Positions 1-7,511 of a stretch of DNA of 34,021 nt are shown here, piece by piece. The stretch's first letter is position 1. Each line of letters starts with the position of its first letter. Position numbers and translations under genes: made by a program. The notes beneath the pieces are model-generated. The model was given only the letters and a program-made list of their open reading frames with translations, was not told where the DNA came from and ran no database searches. This DNA is from an uncultured Eubacteriales bacterium (GTDB taxonomy: Bacteria; Bacillota; Clostridia; Oscillospirales; Oscillospiraceae): the NCBI GenBank assembly GCA_900540545.1, contig UQGJ01000026.1, positions 1 to 34,021 on the forward strand. Direction: 5' to 3'.

Positions 1-408
1 CGTACAAGCGTTTTGGCCGGAAGGACAAAACCTTGCCGCAGGGCGAATTCACTTCGCCCGAGGATGTGAAATCAATCAGGGGGGGTCCCCGCGGAAGGCG
101 GAGCCTTTCGTGGGGCGCGGCACCCACGCGGGGCCTGGATGCGCGGGGATTGCTTATTTTGTGAAAGAGTAAAGGAACGCAGAGAGGTCTCCCGGTGCCG
201 ACTACGCGCGAGCGCCAGCGAGCCGCGCCGTCAGGCGCGTACAAGCGTTTTGGCCGGAAGGACAAAACCTTGCCGCAGGGCGAATTCACTTCACCCGAGG
301 ATGTGAAATCAATCAGAGGGGTCCACGCGGAAGGCGGAGCCTTTCGTGGGGCGCGGCACCCACGCAGGGCCGGGGTGCGCGGGGATCGCTTACTTTGTGA
401 AGGAGTAA
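1..408. repeat. tandem intergenic repeat, period 237 bp
   Basis: The sequence from base 1 recurs almost unchanged from base 238; both begin CGTACAAGCGTTTTGGCCGG. The first unit is complete (1-237) and the second stops near 408, where the composite repeat begins. Differences are a few substitutions and small indels. Open frames that cross this region run through both copies and into the next repeat without a ribosome binding site, so I do not treat them as genes. What lies upstream of base 1 is not visible, so more units may exist. Confidence 0.8.
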
Positions 409-1083
409 CGGAGTCCCTCCGGGGGGTTCCCTTTCTGGTTTCAGAAAGGGAACCGAAAGAAAACCAGGGGGCCGACACGGGGGATTTCATCCCCCTATTG
501 TCGGCCCCCTGGACCCCGGGGACGGTCGGGCGGCGGTACGGTTCTCGTTGGTTGGCAAAACCAGAAAGCTGTTGCAGCTCGTATTGGTCTGGCAGTCGAA
601 CAACTCCGGCTATCGCCCCTCGGCATATGATCCGGCAAAACTTGTGTGTAGTTGCGTTTTCATTGGTGCAAACGGGCCGCCACCAGTCTCTGCGCCTTTT
701 TCTTAGCTTTCAGCCCATTGCCAGTCGGAACGGGCGGCTGATAGCCGCCCCTACATGGTCACGGCCACGCAAGAGCTACCATTCAAACCAGCAGGCCCCT
801 GTAGGGGCGGCTATCAGCCACCCGCCGTCACGCACCAGCCTTGCCGGGAATCGCAAGACTAGGCGCGCCGTGCCAGCGCAGGGGGTGCGGCCGGCATGTA
901 TGCCGGCCCTACACGGTAGGCCGTAACGGCCGAGGCGGAAGCGGAATGGCAGACTTGTTACCTCTAGCCGGTCTCAACCTCGTGCCTCCGTCGGCGCCTC
1001 TCTTAGGTCCAGGGGCCGCAGCCCCTGGTTGTTTCTTCCCAGGGTTCTTTTCAAGAAAAGAATCCTGGCCCCCGCGGCAGCGG
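409..1083 (+). repeat. composite hairpin-rich repeat, copy 1
   Basis: This is one of four related elements of about 400-680 bp in the window (others at 3925-4527, 21661-22287 and, reversed, 27807-28197). It starts with CGGAGTCCCTCCGGGGGG at 409-426. A 13-bp hairpin follows at 425-454, then a nested hairpin at 464-512 with inner arms GGGGGAT (479-485) and ATCCCCC (489-495). A conserved middle part, a GGGCGGC/GCCGCCC hairpin module, the block ACTTGTTACCTCTAGCCG and two closing hairpins come next. The right terminal inverted repeat seen in copies 2 and 3 is missing; similarity ends near 1083. No transposase or other gene is present. Confidence 0.85.
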
Positions 1084-1093
1084 AACTCATGTA

Positions 1094-1130
1094 AAACGCC
1101 GTGTACTTCTGTACGCGGCGTTTATTTACA
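1094..1130 (+). terminator. hairpin terminator upstream of the AI-2E-family gene
   Basis: The arms AAACGCCGTGTAC (1094-1106) and GTACGCGGCGTTT (1111-1123) pair with one G-U and a TTCT loop, followed by an AT-rich tail. It lies between copy 1 of the composite repeat and the next promoter, so it probably ends whatever transcript enters from the left. Confidence 0.6.
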
Positions 1131-1159
1131 AATTTTTGATATTTCCAATCAGCCGAAGA

Positions 1160-1168
1160 TGCTATAAT
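1160..1168 (+). promoter_or_regulatory. extended -10 promoter
   Basis: TGCTATAAT at 1160-1168 is a perfect extended -10 element. The nearest -35-like hexamer, TTGATA at 1136-1141, is 21 bp away, too far for a normal spacer, so the extended -10 probably compensates. It lies 30 bp before the start codon at 1198. Confidence 0.65.
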
Positions 1169-1197
1169 ACTTCCATTGTATCCGAAAGGATGTGCAG

Positions 1198-2379
1198 ATG
1201 GTGGAACATGGCGAATTATCCTGGCGGGACAGGGGAATGCTGTGGCTGAGGCTGGGCATCCGGCTGGTACTGGCGGTCCTGCTGCTGCTTGGGCTGGTCT
1301 ATCTGGTGCCGCCGCTGTTGGGGCTGTTCATGCCCTTCGTGCTGGCGCTGGTGGTGGCGTGGCTGCTCAATCCGCTGGTCAAGGCCCTGCAAAAACGGTT
1401 GGGGCTCCCCCGGGGGCTGCTCTCCCTGCTGCTGATTTTGCTGGCCTTCGCCGCCGTGGGCGGGGTGCTGTTTGCCCTGGGGCACAGCCTGTTCACGGAG
1501 GTCAGCTCCTTGGTGAACAACTGGCCGGCGGTCTGGGATTCGGTGCAGAGCGGAATCAATGAAGTGGGTCAGGCCCTGGACAAATTCCTGGCCTACCTCC
1601 CCGACGAGGTGGAGCTGTTCGCCAACGAGGCCCTGGGCCGTCTGACGGTCTGGGTCAACACGGCCCTGCCTGAACTGCTGAAGGGCTTTGCCGGGCGGGC
1701 CGGCAACTTCGCCATGAGCATCCCCTCCTTCGTGGTGGCCCTCATCGTCTTTATCATGGGGGCCTATTTCATCACCGCCGACTACCCCCACCTGCGCTTC
1801 ATGGTCACGGACCACATGCCGGAGCCGGTGCGGGGCTTCTTCTCCCACGTGAAGCACACCGCCCTGGGGGCCTTCGGCGGCTATGTCCGGGCGGAGGTCA
1901 TCATCTCCATCGGGGTCTTTCTCATTCTGCTGGTGGGCTTCCTTCTCATCGGCCAGGGCTACTCCGTGCTGCTGGCGGTGGTGCTGGCCATTTTGGATTT
2001 TATCCCCATCATCGGCTCCGGCACCGTCATGGTGCCCTGGGCGGTCATCGACCTGCTGACGGGGAACTGGGTCCACGCGGTGGGACTAATGGTGGTGTGG
2101 GGCGTGGTGTGCGTCTTCCGCCGGGTGGCCGAGCCCAAGGCGGTGGGCAGCCAGACCGGCCTGTCCCCCATCCTATCCCTGGTGAGCATGTACGTGGGTA
2201 TGCGTCTGGCCGGGGTGCTGGGCATGATTTTGGGGCCCATCGTGTGTCTGGTGGTCATCAACGTGTGCAGGACCGGCATTTTTGACGGGCTGATGGCCGA
2301 CGTGAGCCTGGCGGCGGCCGACACCGCCGCCCTCCTCCGGGACCACCCGCCCCGGACGCCCAGGAAAAAGAAGGAATAG
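1198..2379 (+). CDS. AI-2E family transporter / YtvI-like membrane protein
   Basis: This encodes a 393-residue multi-pass membrane protein of the AI-2E/PerM family (PF01594). Hydrophobic segments lie near residues 20-55, 70-95, 178-198, 236-280 and in the C-terminal third. The family signature DFIPIIGSGTVMVPW sits in the second half and LGMILGPI near the end. The tail is basic (PRKKKE). I place the start at ATG 1198 because GAAAGGA at 1184-1190 is 7 bp upstream; GTG 1192 is in frame but too close. Family members include quorum-signal exporters, Na+/H+ antiporters and the sporulation protein YtvI. In a spore-forming lineage a YtvI-like role is plausible but cannot be settled from sequence alone. 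It appears to be a single-gene unit. Confidence 0.88.
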   Translation: MVEHGELSWRDRGMLWLRLGIRLVLAVLLLLGLVYLVPPLLGLFMPFVLALVVAWLLNPLVKALQKRLGLPRGLLSLLLILLAFAAVGGVLFALGHSLFTEVSSLVNNWPAVWDSVQSGINEVGQALDKFLAYLPDEVELFANEALGRLTVWVNTALPELLKGFAGRAGNFAMSIPSFVVALIVFIMGAYFITADYPHLRFMVTDHMPEPVRGFFSHVKHTALGAFGGYVRAEVIISIGVFLILLVGFLLIGQGYSVLLAVVLAILDFIPIIGSGTVMVPWAVIDLLTGNWVHAVGLMVVWGVVCVFRRVAEPKAVGSQTGLSPILSLVSMYVGMRLAGVLGMILGPIVCLVVINVCRTGIFDGLMADVSLAAADTAALLRDHPPRTPRKKKE

Positions 2380-2382
2380 GGC

Positions 2383-2459
2383 GTTCAAAAAAGGTTCCCG
2401 GTTCGTTCAAAAAACGTTGGGCGTTTCTTCATGAAATGGTCATAAATTTCCGGTATCAT
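2383..2459 (+). promoter_or_regulatory. candidate regulated htrA promoter with direct repeats
   Basis: GTTCAAAAAAGGTT (2383-2396) and GTTCAAAAAACGTT (2405-2418) are direct repeats with a 22-bp period, two helical turns. A -10-like TATCAT lies at 2454-2459, but no good -35 stands 16-18 bp before it. A weak -35 with in-phase repeats upstream suits activation by a response regulator; that is inference. Confidence 0.45.
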
Positions 2460-2511
2460 AGCCAACGAAGCAAAGGAAAAGCACACAATACCATGTGAAG
2501 GAGCGATTCAT

Positions 2512-3861
2512 ATGTACTATAACGATTTTAACCGTCCCCAGGAGGGCTGGGACCAGCCCATCGAGACCACGGGGCACCCCATCGACGAACCGGTCCAGCC
2601 CCCCCAGAAGAAAAAGCACCGGGGGGCCAAGCTGGTGGCATTGTGTCTGGTGTTCGCCCTGGTGGGCGGCGTGGTGGGGGGCGGCAGCGCCCTGATGCTC
2701 ACCGGCGGCGTGTCCGGCGGCGGCACCGCCACCCTCTACGAGGGGGTCCGGCTCCCCACCGCCGTGAACGTGTCCCAGGTGGACGGCAGGACCAAGCTGA
2801 CCGCTGACCAGATCTATGAGCAGTACGTGGGCTCCACGGTGGGCATCAACACCGAGATCGTCACCACCAACTACTGGGGCCAGCCGGTCTCCCAGGCCGC
2901 CGCCGGGTCCGGCTTCGTCATCACCACCGACGGCTATATCCTCACCAACTACCACGTCATCAAGGACGCCAACACCATCAAGGTGGCCTTCGTGGACGGC
3001 ACTACCTATGACGCCAAGCTGGTGGGCGGCGAGGAGGAGAACGACATCGCCGTCCTCAAGATCGAGGCCACCGGACTCAAGCCCGTGGTGCTGGGCAACT
3101 CCGACGACATCAAGGTGGGCGAGGGCGTTGTGGCCATCGGCAACCCCCTGGGCGAGCTGACCTTCTCCATGACCCAGGGCATCGTCTCGGCCAAGGACCG
3201 GTCCATCACCATGTCCAGCGGCGAGGTCATGAACATGATCCAGACCGACACCGCCATCAACAACGGCAACTCCGGCGGCCCCCTGTTCGACATGTACGGG
3301 CAGGTCATCGGCATCACCTCCGCCAAGCTGTCCAACAGCAACTCCAGCTCCAGCGAGGCCACCATCGAGGGCCTGGGCTTCGCCATCCCCATGAACGACA
3401 TCATGGACATGGTGAAGGACATCATCTCCAACGGCTATGTCACCGGCAAGCCCTACATGGGCATCACCGTCACCACCGTGCCCCAGACCGACGCCGAGCG
3501 CTATGGCATGAGCCAGGGCGCCCTGGTCAAGAGCGTGGACCAGAACTCCTGCGCCGCCAAGGCGGGGCTCCAGACCGGCGACATCATCACCGCCATCGAT
3601 GGCAAGACTGTGGTCTCCTCCGCTGAGCTCATCGAGGCTAAGAAGGACTACAAAGCCGGGGACACCGTCACTCTGGAGGTGGAGCGCAGCCGCCAAAAGA
3701 CCACCCTGACCCTCACCTTTGACGAGGACACCCCCGAGCGCCGGGAGGCCCAGGAGAAGGCCATTGAGGAACAGGAGAAGCAGCAGCAGACCCAGCAGCA
3801 GCCCCAGAGCGGCAGCGATTTCTTCTGGCCTTTTGGGAATCTGTCCCCCTGGTTCTATTGA
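2512..3861 (+). CDS. htrA: HtrA/DegP-type S1C serine protease, membrane anchored
   Basis: The product, 449 residues, should degrade damaged proteins on the outer face of the membrane. A cytoplasmic N-terminal tail rich in Pro and Lys precedes one membrane span (about residues 42-65). The trypsin-like domain carries the triad His148 (TNYHVI), Asp178 (DIAVLKI) and Ser254 (GNSGGP). One PDZ domain follows, beginning near PYMGITVTTV and including GLQTGDIITAIDG, then a Glu/Gln-rich tail. GAAGGAG at 2497-2503 is 8 bp before the ATG. A strong terminator follows. Bacillus htrA genes respond to secretion stress through CssRS; the direct repeats upstream here could serve a similar purpose, though no two-component genes lie nearby. 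Confidence 0.95.
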   Translation: MYYNDFNRPQEGWDQPIETTGHPIDEPVQPPQKKKHRGAKLVALCLVFALVGGVVGGGSALMLTGGVSGGGTATLYEGVRLPTAVNVSQVDGRTKLTADQIYEQYVGSTVGINTEIVTTNYWGQPVSQAAAGSGFVITTDGYILTNYHVIKDANTIKVAFVDGTTYDAKLVGGEEENDIAVLKIEATGLKPVVLGNSDDIKVGEGVVAIGNPLGELTFSMTQGIVSAKDRSITMSSGEVMNMIQTDTAINNGNSGGPLFDMYGQVIGITSAKLSNSNSSSSEATIEGLGFAIPMNDIMDMVKDIISNGYVTGKPYMGITVTTVPQTDAERYGMSQGALVKSVDQNSCAAKAGLQTGDIITAIDGKTVVSSAELIEAKKDYKAGDTVTLEVERSRQKTTLTLTFDEDTPERREAQEKAIEEQEKQQQTQQQPQSGSDFFWPFGNLSPWFY

Positions 3862-3872
3862 GATATGGATGG

Positions 3873-3909
3873 AAAGGCCCGCGTCTCGAGATGAGACGCG
3901 GGCCTTTTT
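3873..3909 (+). terminator. rho-independent terminator after htrA
   Basis: A perfect 15-bp stem (3873-3887 with 3893-3907), five-base loop GAGAT and a T run. It begins 11 bp after the stop codon. Confidence 0.92.
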
Positions 3910-3924
3910 GTATGGAGGCGGCGG

Positions 3925-4527
3925 CCTCCGGGGGGTTCCCTTTCTGGTTTCAGAAAGGGAACCGAAAGAAAACCAGGGGGCGGCTACGGGCCTTTTCAAG
4001 GCCCTATCCGCCGCCCCCTGGACCCCGGGAACGTCCGGGCGGCGGTACGGTTTCTGTTAGCTGGCAAGACTTGAGAGCTGTTGCAGCTCGTATCGGTCCG
4101 GCAGTCGAACAACTCCGGCTGCCGCCCCTCGGCATATGACCGGGCAAGACTTGACAGTAGTTTCGTTTTACTTGGTGCAAACAAGCCGTCATTGGATTGT
4201 GCATTTTTGAATCGGAATTACGTCCGTTGGAAGCTTGTAGGGGCGGCCTGTGGCCGCCTGCCGTCACGCACCCGCCTTGCCGGGAATCGCCATGCTAGGC
4301 GCACCGCGCCAGCGCATGGGGGTGAACGACTTCATACTAGGCCGTAACGGCCGGGGCGGAAGCGGAAGGGCAGACTTGTTACCTCTAGCCGATTTTGACC
4401 TCCAGGGTAACGTTGGCGCCGCTCTTAGGTCCAGGGGCCTCAGCCCCTGGTTGTTTCTTCCCAGGGTTCTTTTCAACAAAAGAACCCTGCCCCGCGCGGG
4501 AGCGCATCCCCCCGGAGGGGACTCCGG
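3925..4527 (+). repeat. composite hairpin-rich repeat, copy 2
   Basis: A full-length copy. The left end CCTCCGGGGGG (3925-3935) is matched by the inverted right end at 4508-4527, which touches the stop codon of the convergent gene at 4528. The first hairpin is at 3934-3963. The nested hairpin has inner arms GGGCCTT (3988-3994) and AAGGCCC (3998-4004) around TTC, a different stem from copy 1 with pairing kept. Middle and right blocks match copies 1 and 3. The right part ends with the arms GGGTTCTTTT and AAAAGAACCC. The element fills the whole space between htrA's terminator and the next gene. No credible ORF lies inside. Confidence 0.88.
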
Positions 4528-5610
4528 TTACTCAACCGCGGGCTTTGCCGTCCTTTTGACCACACCAGGCAGGAGACAGAGGAGGGCCAGGACCAGGGTG
4601 GCGACCGCCAGGAGGTCTGTGGGCATACCGAACCGGGGGTAGCGGGTGCTCAGGCCCGTGTCCAGCAGGATTTCCCCGGTGCGGAGGAGGGCCCAGGTCT
4701 CGGTGAGTTGGGGGAGGATGCAGCCGCCCAGGCCCAGCAGGGCGGCGGAGACCAGGCCGAAGCGGTGCCGCTTGCCCAGGGAGAGCAGGACGCACACCAG
4801 GACCAGGACGAGGGCCAGGCAGACGTAGAGGACGGGCTGCCGCTCATACCACGCCTGGGGCAGGCCGGGGATGCGGTACAGGAACCAGAAGCCGCCCAGG
4901 GCCAGGGCGCAGAGGGCGGGGACGATTTCCCGCGGCTTGGGCCGGGTCAGCCGGAGGGCCGGCAGGGTGGGCAGAGACGGCTCTCCCCCGCGAAAGCCCA
5001 GCCGCTCCACCTGGGACAGTGTGAGGGCGGTGGCGAGGATGGACAGCAGCAGGCCGGCCCCCAGGATGCGCCACAGCCAGTCCTGTCGGTTCAGCAGGAC
5101 CAGAGCAGTCTGCTCTAAGCCGGCGGCTCCCATGAGATAGAGGGATGCCAGACTCCCCAGGAGCTTGACCGCCAGGGCCAGGTTCACCGAGAAGTTCATC
5201 ACCGTGTTTCCCAGGAGGAACCACCGGCTTCGGTAGGCGTAGTAGCGCTGGAGATAGACCCCGTAGGCCATGCACCCCAGGTAGACCAGATAGCACAGGG
5301 CCGCCGGGGTGAAGAGGTCCAGCAGGAAATAGAGCAGCCCGCCCCCCAGGGCGAAGGCGAAGGACAGCAGGCTTTGCCAGTCGGTCCGGGTGAGGGCGCG
5401 GATGGGCTTCTCCCCGTCCAGCAGGTCGTCCACCGTCACCCCCAGGGCCCGGGCCAAAGGGACCAGCAGGGGCGGGTCCGGCCAGCCGCCCCCGCTCTCC
5501 CAGCGGGAGACGGTCTTGTTGCTCACCCCCAGCAGGTCCGCCAGGTCCTGCTGGGTCAGGTTTTTGGCCCGGCGGTAATTTTTCAGGCGATCTCCAAACG
5601 CGGAATCCAT
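4528..5610 (-). CDS. XRE-family regulator with C-terminal membrane domain
   Basis: This 360-residue protein begins with a Cro/C1-type helix-turn-helix (residues about 5-65), containing NLTQQDLADLLGVSNKTVSRWE. About seven hydrophobic segments follow, so the DNA-binding domain should sit at the cytoplasmic face of a membrane anchor. Such XRE-membrane fusions are common in Firmicutes; their signals are mostly unknown. The start is ATG 5610, with AGGGG 8 bp upstream. The open frame continues upstream to 5751 but has no binding site there and crosses the promoter. The stop codon abuts the right end of composite repeat copy 2. Confidence 0.9.
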   Translation of the reverse strand: MDSAFGDRLKNYRRAKNLTQQDLADLLGVSNKTVSRWESGGGWPDPPLLVPLARALGVTVDDLLDGEKPIRALTRTDWQSLLSFAFALGGGLLYFLLDLFTPAALCYLVYLGCMAYGVYLQRYYAYRSRWFLLGNTVMNFSVNLALAVKLLGSLASLYLMGAAGLEQTALVLLNRQDWLWRILGAGLLLSILATALTLSQVERLGFRGGEPSLPTLPALRLTRPKPREIVPALCALALGGFWFLYRIPGLPQAWYERQPVLYVCLALVLVLVCVLLSLGKRHRFGLVSAALLGLGGCILPQLTETWALLRTGEILLDTGLSTRYPRFGMPTDLLAVATLVLALLCLLPGVVKRTAKPAVE

Positions 5611-5640
5611 AGGCTCATCCCCTTCCCTGTTGTTGGGTCC

Positions 5641-5728
5641 ATTGTAGCATGGAATGGGGTCCCGGACCACCCCGCGGGGCGGGAATCCGGTCTCGCAGGG
5701 GCGGGAATCGGCGGGAATCGGGTCTCGC
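5641..5728 (-). promoter_or_regulatory. promoter and repeated upstream motif of the XRE gene
   Basis: On the minus strand TGCTACAAT (5649-5641) forms an extended -10. Upstream of it, GGCGGGAATCnGGTCTCGC (plus-strand reading) occurs at 5678-5696 and 5710-5728, period 32 bp, with an extra half copy GGCGGGAATC at 5700-5709. The arrangement suggests a binding site for the adjacent XRE protein or another regulator. Confidence 0.5.
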
Positions 5729-5731
5729 GCA

Positions 5732-5767
5732 GGAAAAACAGGGCGCGCCAACCGGCGCGCCCTGTTT
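5732..5767 (-). terminator. rho-independent terminator of the lexA operon
   Basis: A 14-bp stem (5736-5749 with 5754-5767), four-base loop, and a T run on the minus strand. It begins three bases after the stop codon of the DUF6440 gene. Confidence 0.9.
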
Positions 5768-5769
5768 GC

Positions 5770-5958
5770 TCAAAAATCAAATGTCTGGCCCGGCGCCCAG
5801 ACCATGGGCTTGCCGTCCTTGTCCAGCAGGGGGGTCAGGCCGCCGGCATAGCCATACTGGGTCTGAAGGTAGAGGACCCCGGTCAGGCTGTCCATCAGCA
5901 CGCGGACGATGTCGGTGACTCCCTGGGAGTACACCACCTCAAAGCGTTTTCCCGCCAT
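5770..5958 (-). CDS. DUF6440 family protein
   Basis: A 62-residue soluble protein recognised by its RFEVVYSQG start and its GYAGGLTPLLDKDGKP core, which match DUF6440 as I recall it. Function is unknown. The ATG at 5958 overlaps the stop of the upstream gene by one base (TGATG), with GGAGG just upstream, so the two are translationally coupled. It is the last gene of the lexA transcript and is followed at once by a terminator. Membership of this transcript suggests SOS control, but that is inferred from position only. Confidence 0.85.
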   Translation of the reverse strand: MAGKRFEVVYSQGVTDIVRVLMDSLTGVLYLQTQYGYAGGLTPLLDKDGKPMVWAPGQTFDF

Positions 5959-6188
5959 CAGTCCTCCGTCCCCCGATCCAGGTATTCCAGAAACTTGGTC
6001 ATCACGGGGAGATAGGTCCCCACGAAGAGGAAGGAGCCAAAGAGGGCGGCGGGCTTCTTCCACTTCAGGGGCATCCCGATTCCGAAGAGGACCCCGGCGG
6101 AGAGGAGGCAGACCTTCAGCGCCGCCATATCCTCCAGGTCCATGTCCTTCATGTAAAGCCGTCCCGCATCGCACCATTTTTTCAACAT
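5958..6188 (-). CDS. small membrane protein, unknown function
   Basis: A 76-residue protein with a polar N-terminus (MLKKWCDAGRLYMKDMD) and two likely membrane segments, near residues 25-40 and 46-63, separated by the basic LKWKKP turn. Similar short Clostridia proteins are, from memory, sometimes labelled 'permease of phosphate ABC transporter', a name this size does not support. AAGGGG lies about 8 bases before the ATG. It begins 25 bp after lexA and overlaps the DUF6440 gene by one base, so it is probably co-transcribed with both. Confidence 0.8.
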   Translation of the reverse strand: MLKKWCDAGRLYMKDMDLEDMAALKVCLLSAGVLFGIGMPLKWKKPAALFGSFLFVGTYLPVMTKFLEYLDRGTED

Positions 6189-6213
6189 TTCACGCGCCCC
6201 TTTCCGTATTCGG

Positions 6214-6837
6214 TCAGTTGTACCGCCGGACCACAGCCACTACTTTGCCCAGGAGCTGGCAGCCGTCGCCGTCGATGGGCTGGTAATCCGGGTTCTCCGG
6301 CATGAGCCACAGGTGGCCGTCCTTTCGCCGATAAGTCTTGACGGTGGCCTCGTCCTCGAAGAGGGCCACCACGATCTCGCCGTTGCGGAAATTCTGCTGC
6401 TGGTGGACGATCACGTAATCATCGGGCAGGATGCCCGCGTAGAGCATGGACTCCCCCCGGACCTTCAGGGCGAAGTGCTCGCCGGTGAGGCCGCCCGTGT
6501 CAAAGGTGAGGTAGTCCTCGATGCACTCCTCGGCGGTGATGGGGGAGCCGGCGGCCACGCTGCCCACCACGGGGACCCGGTCGGCGGGCGGCTCCATGGG
6601 GATGATGTTGCCGGCGGGGGCGTGGTCGCCGCTGACGGTGATGGCCCGGGTCTTGCCCTCGGCCTTGGTGATGATGCCCGCCGCCTCCAGACCCTTCAAG
6701 TGAAAGTGGACGGTGGAGGGGGACTTCAGCCCCACGTGCTCCCCGATTTCCCGCACCGAGGGGGGATAGCCGTGCTCCTTTTGAAAGGCCACGATATAGT
6801 CAAAAATCTGCTGCTGTTTTTCCGTGAGCTTTTTCAT
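6214..6837 (-). CDS. lexA: LexA, SOS repressor
   Basis: LexA represses DNA-damage genes and cleaves itself when stimulated by RecA-ssDNA. The 207-residue protein has the winged helix at residues 1-65 (REIGEHVGLKSPSTVHFHLK). The cleavage site is Ala96-Gly97 in SVAAGSP, the nucleophile is Ser130 in GESM and the general base is Lys167 in EATVKTY, all canonical. The length fits bacterial LexA. GGAGGGG precedes the ATG. A LexA-box-like dyad overlaps the -35 of its promoter, so autoregulation is expected. Two small genes follow in the same operon. Confidence 0.97.
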   Translation of the reverse strand: MKKLTEKQQQIFDYIVAFQKEHGYPPSVREIGEHVGLKSPSTVHFHLKGLEAAGIITKAEGKTRAITVSGDHAPAGNIIPMEPPADRVPVVGSVAAGSPITAEECIEDYLTFDTGGLTGEHFALKVRGESMLYAGILPDDYVIVHQQQNFRNGEIVVALFEDEATVKTYRRKDGHLWLMPENPDYQPIDGDGCQLLGKVVAVVRRYN

Positions 6838-6866
6838 GGGCAGCCCCTCCTTATATGGTTAATTGT

Positions 6867-6906
6867 ATCATAGCATACAACCCACAAAAAGTCAAACGCC
6901 TGTTCT
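6867..6906 (-). promoter_or_regulatory. lexA promoter with LexA box
   Basis: On the minus strand TTGACT (6895-6890), a 17-bp spacer and TATGAT (6872-6867) preceded by TGC make a strong promoter. The dyad GAACAGGCGTTT (6905-6894) fits the Gram-positive GAAC-N4-GTTC/T LexA box and shares two bases with the -35. Bound LexA would block polymerase. Confidence 0.8.
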
Positions 6907-6941
6907 AAGAAAATTTTGGGGCGGCGTTCACAAATTCTTCA

Positions 6942-7001
6942 TTGACTTTCCTCCGGCTTGGCGCTACAATATGTCAACATGCTAATGATAAGCATGTTAA
7001 C
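6942..7001 (+). promoter_or_regulatory. promoter and MarR-type operator of the exporter operon
   Basis: TTGACT (6942-6947), a 17-bp spacer and TACAAT (6965-6970) form a strong promoter. Directly downstream, GTCAACATGCT (6973-6983) and AGCATGTTAAC (6991-7001) are near-perfect inverted arms around seven bases. This is the size and place expected for a MarR operator that blocks transcription start. Confidence 0.82.
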
Positions 7002-7025
7002 GAATAGAACGGGAGGTGGAACACA

Positions 7026-7511
7026 TTGGAATTGCAGGATAACATGACGGGTATCCTCTTCCAGGCGGTGGCCCGGGCGCGGAACCAGGCCATTCAGGCG
7101 GAGCTGTCCAGCCGGGGCCTGGGGGACCTGGGCAACCCCATGATTTTGTTCCTGCTCAAGGACCGGGGCGAGGACCGGGGCGTGGCCGCCCAGCGGGAGC
7201 TGTCCGACGCCCTCCGGGTCTCCCCCGCCACGGTGGCCGTCTCCCTCAAGTCCCTGGAAAAGGCGGGCTACGTGGAAAAGCTGCCCGACGAGACCGACCA
7301 GCGCCGGAAGGGCGTGCGCCTGACCGCCAAGGGAGAGGGGGCCTTCCACCGGTGCCTCCAGGTCTTTCAGGCCGTGGACCAGCGGATGTTCGACGGCTTC
7401 ACCGACGAGGAGCAGGAGCGCCTGTCGGCCTACTACGCCCGCATGGTCCGCAACCTCCGGGGGGAGTACCCGCCGGAACTCTGTTTTAGAAAGGATGATC
7501 GCCCGTGCTGA
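7026..7511 (+). CDS. MarR-family transcriptional regulator
   Basis: A 161-residue winged-helix repressor. The recognition region reads RELSDALRVSPATVAVSLKSLEKAGYV, followed by the wing (DETDQRRKGVRLT) typical of MarR. The start is TTG 7026 because GGGAGG (7011-7016) is 9 bases upstream; the next ATG, at 7044, is too far from it. The gene overlaps the first exporter subunit by seven bases and sits behind a dyad that it probably binds. By analogy with similar operons it should repress the downstream exporter until a ligand, perhaps an exported compound, releases it. The ligand cannot be predicted. Confidence 0.93.
   Translation: MELQDNMTGILFQAVARARNQAIQAELSSRGLGDLGNPMILFLLKDRGEDRGVAAQRELSDALRVSPATVAVSLKSLEKAGYVEKLPDETDQRRKGVRLTAKGEGAFHRCLQVFQAVDQRMFDGFTDEEQERLSAYYARMVRNLRGEYPPELCFRKDDRPC

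Noticed and set aside
195..1167. Plus-strand frames inside the left repeats (195-926, 841-1167)
   Set aside because: They follow repeat sequence, change composition at each repeat block, and have no binding site.
2440..3999. 519-codon minus-strand frame opposite htrA
   Set aside because: Antisense of htrA; runs through its terminator and promoter.
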